Origin: Burkholderia sp052045245
GTDB taxonomy: Bacteria; Pseudomonadota; Gammaproteobacteria; Burkholderiales; Burkholderiaceae
NCBI RefSeq assembly: GCF_052045245.1
Contig: NZ_JBQEON010000024.1
Location: 56,118 to 120,117 of the forward strand
Length of the DNA: 64,000 nt
Direction: 5' to 3'
This document shows positions 58,445 through 64,000 of the stretch, in pieces (position 1 is the first letter of the stretch; each line of letters opens with the position of its first letter). Both the position numbers and the translations under genes were made by a program. The notes beneath the pieces are model-generated. The model saw only the letters and a list, made by a program, of their open reading frames with translations. It did no database searches and had not been told where the DNA came from.

Positions 58445-59533
58445 TCAACGCTCGTCGAAGCTCACGACGACCTTGTCGCTGATCGGGTGGCACTGGCACG
58501 TGAGCACGAAGCCGTCCTTCACTTCGTGTTCCTCGAGCGTGTAGTTCTTCTCCATCCTGACTTCGCCTTCGACCACTTTCGCCCGGCAGGTGCAGCACAC
58601 GCCGCCCTTGCACGCGTACGGCAGCGCGAGGCCCGCGCGCAGGCCGACGTCGAGCAGGCTGACGCCCTCGTACGGCAGACGCAGCTTGCGTTTCTTGCCG
58701 TCGAGCACGATTTCGAGGTCGGCCGCCGGCGTCTCGTCGGTGATCTCGACGACGGGCGCGCCGGCTTGCGGCAGCGGCGTGCCGAAGCGTTCGACATGCA
58801 CCTTCGCCGACGGCACGTCGGCGGCCTTCAGCGCGGCTTCGGCTGCGTCCATCATCGGTGCCGGGCCGCAGATGAAGGCTTCGTCGATCGCGTCGGCCGG
58901 GGTCAGCGTGGCAAGGAATTCCGCGCATTTCGCCTGGTCGAGCACGCCGTTGAACAGCTCGACGTCCTGCAGGTCGTCCGACAGCACGTGATACAGGACG
59001 AAGCGACTCATGTAGCGGTTCTTCAGGTCCTCGAGCTCCTCCGCGAACATGATCGCGTCGACGCTGCGATTGCCGTAGATCAGCGTGAACGTGCTGCGCG
59101 GTTCGAGCTCGAGCGTCGTCTTCACGATCGCGAGCACCGGCGTGATGCCCGACCCGCCGGAGAACGCGACGTACTGCTTGCCGTGGTCGGCGTTCAGGTG
59201 GGTGAAGAAGCGGCCGTCCGGCGTCATCACGTCGATCGTGTGGCCCGGCTTCAGCGAGTCGAACGCGAAGTTCGAGAAACGGCCGCCGCGCACGCGCTTG
59301 ATGCCGATGCGCAGTTCGCCGTCGCGATCGTAGTCGGTCGTGCCGACGCAGATCGAGTAGGACCGGCGCGTTTCCTCGCCGTCGATGTGGGTCTTCAGCG
59401 TGACGAACTGGCCCTGCGTGAAGCGGTACGCGTCGCGCAGCGCCGGCGGCACGTCGAAGGAAACGGTAACGGCGTCGGCGGTCTCGGGCCGCACGTCGCG
59501 GATACGCAGCGGGTGAAATTGCGGGGTCGCCAT
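58445..59533 (-). CDS. paaE: Phenylacetyl-CoA 1,2-epoxidase reductase subunit
   Basis: A 362-residue reductase passing electrons from NADPH to the PaaA di-iron centre. FAD domain: FTQGQFVTLKTHIDGEETRRSYSIC near 40-64. NADP domain: YVAFSGGSGITPVLAIVKT near 125-143 and AFICGPAPMM near 230. The C-terminal plant-type 2Fe-2S domain holds Cys in PYACKGGVCCTCRAKV and LTCQCHP. Length matches PaaE. The ATG is 2 bases after the paaD stop and lacks a strong ribosome site, suggesting coupling. Confidence 0.95.
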   Translation of the reverse strand: MATPQFHPLRIRDVRPETADAVTVSFDVPPALRDAYRFTQGQFVTLKTHIDGEETRRSYSICVGTTDYDRDGELRIGIKRVRGGRFSNFAFDSLKPGHTIDVMTPDGRFFTHLNADHGKQYVAFSGGSGITPVLAIVKTTLELEPRSTFTLIYGNRSVDAIMFAEELEDLKNRYMSRFVLYHVLSDDLQDVELFNGVLDQAKCAEFLATLTPADAIDEAFICGPAPMMDAAEAALKAADVPSAKVHVERFGTPLPQAGAPVVEITDETPAADLEIVLDGKKRKLRLPYEGVSLLDVGLRAGLALPYACKGGVCCTCRAKVVEGEVRMEKNYTLEEHEVKDGFVLTCQCHPISDKVVVSFDER

Positions 59534-59535
59534 GA

Positions 59536-60096
59536 TCAATAGGGTTTGAAGTAGTCGAAGGGTTCGCGGCAGTCGACGCAGCGATACAGCGCCTTGCAGG
59601 CCGTGGATGCGAATTGCGCGAGGCGTTCGGTGCTGACGGAGCCGCAGCGCGGGCAAGCGGGCGCCGCGACGGGCCGCGGCACGAAGCGCACGACGTTCTC
59701 CCGCGGCGCGGCACTGCCGCACTGGCCGACGGGCGGCGCGATGCCGTACGCGCGCAGCTTGTCGCGCGCTTCCTGCGTGATCCAGTCGGTCGTCCACGCG
59801 GGCGCGAGCACCGTCTCGATCCGGTGTGGCGGCAGATCGGCCGCCTGCAACGCCGCGGCGATGTCTTCGGCGATCTGCGACATGGCCGGGCAGCCCGAAT
59901 AGGTCGGCGTGATCACCACTTCGAGCAAACCGTCGTCCGCGCGACGAACGTCACGCAGGATGCCGAGCTCGCGGATCGACACGACCGGAATCTCGGGATC
60001 GGGCACGGCTTCGAGCACATCCCACGCACGCGCGAGCAACGGGTCGTTGCGGTGCGCGGCGGGCGTCGCGATGGTGGGGGCGGTCTGTACGGACAT
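59536..60096 (-). CDS. paaD: Phenylacetate degradation protein PaaD (Fe-S assembly, MIP18-like)
   Basis: A 186-residue DUF59/MIP18-family protein: ARAWDVLEAVPDPEIPVVSIRELGILRDV near 22-50, then VVITPTYSGCPAMSQIAEDI near 60-80 with the conserved Cys. A C-terminal zinc ribbon has CPRCGSVSTERLAQF and YRCVDCREPF. PaaD is needed for activity of the epoxidase complex, probably through Fe-S or iron delivery, though it is not part of the purified core. It lies between paaC and paaE with 25 and 2 base gaps. Confidence 0.94.
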   Translation of the reverse strand: MSVQTAPTIATPAAHRNDPLLARAWDVLEAVPDPEIPVVSIRELGILRDVRRADDGLLEVVITPTYSGCPAMSQIAEDIAAALQAADLPPHRIETVLAPAWTTDWITQEARDKLRAYGIAPPVGQCGSAAPRENVVRFVPRPVAAPACPRCGSVSTERLAQFASTACKALYRCVDCREPFDYFKPY

Positions 60097-60121
60097 CGTC
60101 GGGCTCCGTTGGGTCGGCCGG

Positions 60122-60925
60122 TTACCAGGTCGCGCCGGGGTGCTGGCGAGCGAGGCTCTGCATTTCCGCGAGCAGGTAGCCCATGTGCTCCGAGTGCTCG
60201 CCCTGCTTGCCGGTCGTCACATGCTGCACCGGCGCCGGCAGAACGAGCGTCGCTTCCGCGAGCGCATCGTCCACGTCCGCACGCCAGGCGGCTTCGAGCG
60301 CGGCCGCTGCCGGGCCGATGCCCGGTGCGGCGACGGCGTCGTCGATCGCGTCGGCTGCAAAGAATTCGCGCGTGTACGGAATCAGGTAGTCGAGCGCGGC
60401 CTGCGCGCGGCGATGCGATTCGTCGGTGCCGTCGCCGAGGCGCACGAGCCATTCGCGTGCATGCTGCACGTGATAGCGGGTCTCCTTCACCGATTTCGCG
60501 GCGATCGCGGCGAGTTGCGTGTCGGTCGACGTTTCGAGCGCGCTCCAGACGTGCAGCATCAGCGCGGCGTAGAGGAAGTTGCGCACGATCGTCACCGCGT
60601 AGTCCTTGTCGGCGTGCGCGGTGCCGGCGATCGGGCCGTAGTGCGGCAGCTCGGCGAGCGTGAAGTTCGCGAACTCGCGTTCGGTGCGGAAGTATGCGTA
60701 ATCGTCTTCCGTCTTCGCCGCGCCGTTGAGCTGGCGCTCGAGTTCGGCGGCGTGCGTATACAACATGCGGGCCTGGCCGATGAGGTCGAGGCTCATGTTG
60801 GTGAGCGCGATGTCTTCCTCGAGGATCGGGCCGTGGCCGCACCATTCGGCGTTGCGCTGACCGAGGATCAGCGCGTTGTCCGCGAGGCGCAGCACGTAGG
60901 AGAGGTGTTCGGGCGTGATCGTCAT
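60122..60925 (-). CDS. paaC: Phenylacetyl-CoA epoxidase subunit PaaC
   Basis: A 267-residue helical subunit that pairs with PaaA as a structural partner in the epoxidase. The start YVLRLADNALILGQRNAEWCGHGPILEEDIALTNMSLDLIGQARML, in pieces, and later VWSALETSTDTQLAAIAAKSVKETRYHVQHAREWLVRLGDGT are family hallmarks; it has a degenerate ferritin-like fold. It lies 10 bases after paaB. Confidence 0.95.
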   Translation of the reverse strand: MTITPEHLSYVLRLADNALILGQRNAEWCGHGPILEEDIALTNMSLDLIGQARMLYTHAAELERQLNGAAKTEDDYAYFRTEREFANFTLAELPHYGPIAGTAHADKDYAVTIVRNFLYAALMLHVWSALETSTDTQLAAIAAKSVKETRYHVQHAREWLVRLGDGTDESHRRAQAALDYLIPYTREFFAADAIDDAVAAPGIGPAAAALEAAWRADVDDALAEATLVLPAPVQHVTTGKQGEHSEHMGYLLAEMQSLARQHPGATW

Positions 60926-60935
60926 GGCGCGAGCG

Positions 60936-61220
60936 TTACATGTGGTTGACTTCGTCGGGCAGCGTGTAGAACGTCGGGTGACGGTAGATCTTGTCGCCCG
61001 CCGGTTCGAACAGCTCGGCCTTCTCGGCCGGATCCGACGCGGTAATTGCCGACGACGGCACCACCCAGATGCTCACGCCTTCCTGGCGGCGCGTGTAGAC
61101 GTCGCGCGCCATGCGCAGCGCCATCGACGCGTCGGCCGCGTGCAGGCTGCCGCAGTGCTTGTGGTCGAGGCCCTGCTTGCTGCGCACGAACACTTCCCAG
61201 ATCGGCCATTCCTTGTTCAT
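60936..61220 (-). CDS. paaB: Phenylacetyl-CoA epoxidase subunit PaaB
   Basis: A 94-residue subunit that bridges the PaaAC heterodimers. The sequence EWPIWEVFVRSKQGLDHKHCGSLHAADA (start, in pieces) and the C-terminal HPTFYTLPDEVNHM are almost invariant in PaaB. ATG 61220 is preferred over GTG 61223, with GGAGAGA upstream. It lies 36 bases after paaA and 10 before paaC. Confidence 0.96.
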   Translation of the reverse strand: MNKEWPIWEVFVRSKQGLDHKHCGSLHAADASMALRMARDVYTRRQEGVSIWVVPSSAITASDPAEKAELFEPAGDKIYRHPTFYTLPDEVNHM

Positions 61221-61256
61221 CACTCTCTCCTGAATCCTGTATTCGATGGTTGCCGC

Positions 61257-62255
61257 TCAGGCGGCGTGCTGTTCGGTGCGGGCGCGGCGCTTCGCTTCGT
61301 GCGCGAGCGCGGCTTCGCGCACCCACGCGCCGTCGTCGTGCGCTTTCACGCGGGTCGCGAGGCGTTCCTTGTTGCACGGGCCGTCGCCGTTGACGACGCG
61401 CCAGAATTCATCCCAGTCGATCGTGCCGTAGTCATGGTGGCCGCGCGCGTCGTTCCACTTCAGGTCCGGGTCGGGCAGCGTCACGCCGAGCACCTTCGCC
61501 TGGTCGACCGTCGCGTCGACGAACTTCTGCCGCAGGTCGTCGTTCGAGATGCGCTTGATGCCCCATTTCGCGGACTGGCTGCTGTGGACCGAATCGGCGT
61601 CGCTCGGGCCGAACATCATCAGCACCGGCCACCACCAGCGGTTCACTGCCTGCTGGACCATCGCGCGTTGCGCGTCGGTGCCCTTCATCATCGACAGCAG
61701 CGCATCGAAGCCCTGACGCTGGTGGAACGATTCTTCCTTGCACACGCGGATCATCGCGCGCGCATACGGGCCGTACGTGCAACGGCACAGCGGGATCTGG
61801 TTCATGATGGCGGCGCCGTCGACCAGCCAGCCGATCACGCCGACGTCCGCCCAGGTCGGCGTCGGGTAGTTGAAGATGCTCGAATATTTCGCCTTGCCGG
61901 CATGCAGCGCGTCGATCAGCGAGTCGCGCGATACGCCGAGCGTTTCGGCCGCGCTGTACAGATAGAGGCCGTGACCGGCTTCGTCCTGGACTTTCGCGAG
62001 CAGGATCGCCTTGCGCTTCAGGCTCGGCGCGCGCGAGATCCAGTTGCCTTCCGGCAGCATGCCGACGACTTCCGAGTGCGCATGCTGCGAGATCTGGCGC
62101 ACGAGCGTCTTGCGATAGGCATCGGGCATCCAGTCCTGTGATTCGATCTTGCCGTCCGCGGCCATGACCGCGTCGAACCGCGCCTGCTCGGGCGACTCGG
62201 CTGCGGCGTCGGGCGGCGCGACGTTGCCGGGGATGTCGAGGGATTGCGTGTACAT
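61257..62255 (-). CDS. paaA: Phenylacetyl-CoA epoxidase catalytic subunit PaaA
   Basis: A 332-residue di-iron monooxygenase subunit making ring-1,2-epoxyphenylacetyl-CoA. Carboxylate/His ligands lie in the ferritin-like helices: AKVQDEAGHGLYLYSAAE near 103-120 and VCKEESFHQRQGFDALL near 185-201. The start MYTQSLDIPGN at ATG 62255 matches relatives. Unusually, the bases before it (acctccgcc) contain no Shine-Dalgarno sequence. The promoter and PaaR-type operator lie 35-60 bases upstream. It heads the operon paaABCDE. Confidence 0.96.
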   Translation of the reverse strand: MYTQSLDIPGNVAPPDAAAESPEQARFDAVMAADGKIESQDWMPDAYRKTLVRQISQHAHSEVVGMLPEGNWISRAPSLKRKAILLAKVQDEAGHGLYLYSAAETLGVSRDSLIDALHAGKAKYSSIFNYPTPTWADVGVIGWLVDGAAIMNQIPLCRCTYGPYARAMIRVCKEESFHQRQGFDALLSMMKGTDAQRAMVQQAVNRWWWPVLMMFGPSDADSVHSSQSAKWGIKRISNDDLRQKFVDATVDQAKVLGVTLPDPDLKWNDARGHHDYGTIDWDEFWRVVNGDGPCNKERLATRVKAHDDGAWVREAALAHEAKRRARTEQHAA

Positions 62256-62288
62256 GGCGGAGGTTCTCGTCCGGTTGAATGTGTGCGA

Positions 62289-62316
62289 AGTATAAACCAA
62301 CCGACCGGTCGGTTAA
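62289..62316 (-). promoter_or_regulatory. paaA promoter with a TetR-type operator
   Basis: On the minus strand TATACT (62294-62289) is a good -10 and TTAACC (62316-62311) a possible -35 with 16 bases between. The perfect 16-base palindrome AACCGACCGGTCGGTT (62299-62314) fills the spacer and overlaps the -35, so bound repressor would block RNA polymerase. The form fits the PaaR operator known for Burkholderia phenylacetate genes. Confidence 0.75.
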
Positions 62317-62456
62317 TAAATTTCTTGCGGATTTGCGGCGAGACTGGGGTAAACGAGGGGGCATAGGGGCGTGATCTCGCCGGGGTGAAGGCATCGAGCG
62401 CGTGAGAGTGACGGCTTCTGCGGCACAATGCCCGCTTTCCGATGAGGATTTCGCCG

Positions 62457-63722
62457 ATGTCATTTCGAAGCAGTTTCGTCGCGACCGTGCTGGGCGCGTC
62501 CGTTTTCCTGTCGCCGCTTGCCGCCTCGGCTGCACCGGCCGGATGGATTGCCGCGTGGGCGACCGCGCTGCAGCCGATTCCTGACCTGGCTGCGCCGCCA
62601 CCGCTCTATCGCGCGCCGGACGTGGCCGGGCGCACCGTCCGGCAGATCGTCTACCCGACGGTATCGGGACATGGCGCGCGGATTCGCGTGAGCAATGCCT
62701 ACGGTCGCGCGCCGCTGGTGATCGAGGCTGCCGGTCTGGCGCGCGCGGGTGACGGCGCGGCGCTGGTGGACGGTACGGCTGTCGCGGTGCGCTTCGGCGG
62801 CAAGGCGTCGGTGACGCTTGCGCCGGGGCAGGAACTCGAAAGCGACCCGGCGGCGATCGACGTGACGGCCGGGCGGCCGTATGCGATCAGTCTGCGGATG
62901 AGCGCGAACCAACGGATGACCGTGTGGCACCGCGTGTCGAATCAAGTCAATTATGTGTCGGCGCCGGGTGATCACGTGAACGATCCGGGCGCCGGTGCCT
63001 TCCGCACTCGCTTTACCCAGTATGCGTGGGTGACCGAACTGGCTGTCGAAGCGGGTTCCGCGCGGGCCAGTGTCGCGGCAATCGGCGATTCGATCACCGA
63101 CGGGTTGCGCTCGAGCCTGAACCGTAACCATCGCTGGCCGGACGCATTGGCGCGCCGGCTGACCGCGGCGGGTTCGGATTCGCTCGGCGTCGTGAATCTC
63201 GGCATCAGCGGCAACCGGCTGCTCAGCGATTCGGCCTGTTACGGCACGTCGCTGGCGTCGCGGTTCGAGCGCGATGCGCTGTCGCGCGCAGGGGTGAAGG
63301 CGGCGATTGTGCTGATCGGTATCAACGACATCAATTTTGCGGCGATGCCGCCGCGAGCGGGGCTCGATTGCGACAGCCCGCATACGCAGGTCACGGCCGC
63401 GTCGTTGATCGATGGCTATCGCCGATTGATCGAGGCCGCGCACCGCCAGGGCGTGAAGGTCTTCGGTGCGACGCTGACGCCGGCGGCGTTGCCGGCCGGG
63501 CGCGAGGCGATCCGGCTCGAGGTGAACCGGTGGATTCGGAGTGGCGGCGGGTTTGACGGCGTGGTCGACTTCGATGCGGTGCTGCGCGATCCGGCGCGCC
63601 CGAATGTGCTGCAGCGCCGGTACGACAGCGGCGACGGCATTCACCCGAGCGACGCCGGCTACGCGGTGATGGCCGACGCGGTGCCGGTCGAGCGCCTGCA
63701 GGCCGCGACGGGCGGCAAGTGA
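62457..63722 (+). CDS. Secreted SGNH/GDSL-family hydrolase
   Basis: A 421-residue secreted esterase-like protein. A signal peptide (FVATVLGASVFLSPLAASAA) ends near residue 24. A beta-rich region of about 180 residues precedes the SGNH domain. Block I is AAIGDSITDGL (Ser nucleophile, near 210), block II LGISGNRLL, block III GINDIN, and block V DGIHPSDAGYAV holds Asp and His. Substrates could be acylated polysaccharides, as for related two-domain carbohydrate esterases. ATG 62457 follows AGGA by 8 bases; ATG 62442 is a less likely alternative. Confidence 0.86.
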   Translation: MSFRSSFVATVLGASVFLSPLAASAAPAGWIAAWATALQPIPDLAAPPPLYRAPDVAGRTVRQIVYPTVSGHGARIRVSNAYGRAPLVIEAAGLARAGDGAALVDGTAVAVRFGGKASVTLAPGQELESDPAAIDVTAGRPYAISLRMSANQRMTVWHRVSNQVNYVSAPGDHVNDPGAGAFRTRFTQYAWVTELAVEAGSARASVAAIGDSITDGLRSSLNRNHRWPDALARRLTAAGSDSLGVVNLGISGNRLLSDSACYGTSLASRFERDALSRAGVKAAIVLIGINDINFAAMPPRAGLDCDSPHTQVTAASLIDGYRRLIEAAHRQGVKVFGATLTPAALPAGREAIRLEVNRWIRSGGGFDGVVDFDAVLRDPARPNVLQRRYDSGDGIHPSDAGYAVMADAVPVERLQAATGGK

Positions 63723-63808
63723 AATCGCCCTCTATATATAGAGAGAAGAGGGAGCGACGACGGCCGGCTGCTTCAGGGTCGCTGGCGGCGTGCAGTCGAT
63801 CGAACCCA

Positions 63809-63844
63809 AAGCCTCCGTGCGCGGCAGCGCACGGAGGCTTCTTC
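63809..63844 (+). terminator. Intrinsic terminator after the SGNH hydrolase gene
   Basis: GCCTCCGTGCGC (63811-63822), loop GGCA, GCGCACGGAGGC (63827-63838), then ttcttc. Twelve-base perfect arms; T-run weak. A 14-base palindrome CTCTATATATAGAG (63730-63743) also sits just after the gene. Confidence 0.82.
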
Positions 63845-63864
63845 AAATTATTTTCACAAAGGGC

Positions 63865-63893
63865 TTGCGGAGAGCGGGGCGGATGCTTAGAAT
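63865..63893 (+). promoter_or_regulatory. Strong promoter of stable-RNA type at the window edge
   Basis: TTGCGG (63865-63870) and TAGAAT (63888-63893) with 17 bases between, followed by a GC-rich discriminator (cacgcc). No reading frame starts in the last 100 bases. In related genomes I recall tRNA and tuf genes downstream of paa, so it may drive a tRNA operon beyond the window. Confidence 0.55.
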
Positions 63894-64000
63894 CACGCCT
63901 CTTTCGCGTTAACGGAAACGCAGCGCGGAGGAAGAAGGGGGGCGGTGCGGTGGGGGTTGGTGGTAGCGACCTCGGCGCACACGAAGTTGAACCCCAGTCG

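Overview
The window is GC-rich, strongly third-position-biased DNA from a Burkholderia chromosome, most likely a Burkholderia cepacia complex species, main chromosome. I infer this from the protein families and gene order (fliA, SAH riboswitch-ahcY-metF, gudD/gudP, pyrE, maeB, fused indolepyruvate oxidoreductase, hppD, paaABCDE). I recognised the order from memory and ran no search. Most of the window is ordinary core chromosome. The clearest accessory piece is a type VI secretion (T6SS) effector module at 20.5-26.7 kb, just downstream of a tRNA-Ala gene.

Region by region. 1-1.1 kb: end of a flagellar operon (flhG 3' end, fliA). 1.2-4.1 kb: methyl-cycle operon headed by an S-adenosylhomocysteine riboswitch (ahcY, small membrane protein, metF). 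4.1-15.5 kb: mixed housekeeping genes (amidase, dienelactone hydrolase, nitronate monooxygenase-like flavoprotein, branched-chain amino acid binding protein, MFS transporter, HugZ-like protein, H-NS-like protein, cation efflux, Lrp regulator, exonuclease, metallo-hydrolase). 15.7-20.1 kb: envelope genes (rlpA with a long structured leader; rsmI / yraN-diaA-dolP; a cytochrome c interrupted only by an ambiguous base). 20.2-27.3 kb: tRNA-Ala(CGC) and the T6SS module vgrG - lipase - immunity lipoprotein - PAAR - 36-residue lipoprotein, with a non-coding flank. 27.3-31.5 kb: glucarate dehydratase and permease, divergent from a DUF2239 gene. 31.6-35.9 kb: HlyD/ABC exporter. 36-39 kb: small secreted protein, Mut7-C RNase-like protein, dehydrogenase, LysE exporter. 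39.2 kb: candidate small RNA with two copies of an anti-Shine-Dalgarno motif. 39.4-43 kb: OmpW and two paralogous DUF2957 lipoproteins. 43.5-49.7 kb: argC, flavodoxin-like protein, PEBP protein, pyrE, maeB. 49.8-62.3 kb: an aromatic amino acid/phenylacetate neighbourhood (fused indolepyruvate oxidoreductase, hppD with a divergent Lrp regulator, paaR, paaABCDE). 62.4-64 kb: SGNH hydrolase and a stable-RNA-type promoter running out of the window.

Functional links. AhcY removes S-adenosylhomocysteine, which the riboswitch senses, and MetF supplies methyl-tetrahydrofolate to rebuild methionine. The indolepyruvate oxidoreductase and HppD open two routes out of aromatic amino acids, and PaaABCE (with PaaD) oxidises phenylacetyl-CoA under a TetR repressor whose likely operator lies inside the paaA promoter. 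In the T6SS module a VgrG spike with a C-terminal transthyretin-like tail probably carries the adjacent lipase, and the overlapping downstream gene probably protects the producer.

The observations I would follow first are the anti-Shine-Dalgarno small RNA at 39.25 kb and its matches to leaders in this window, the T6SS module with its tiny lipoprotein, the DUF2957/OmpW cassette, and the structured rlpA leader. None of these is proven by sequence alone.
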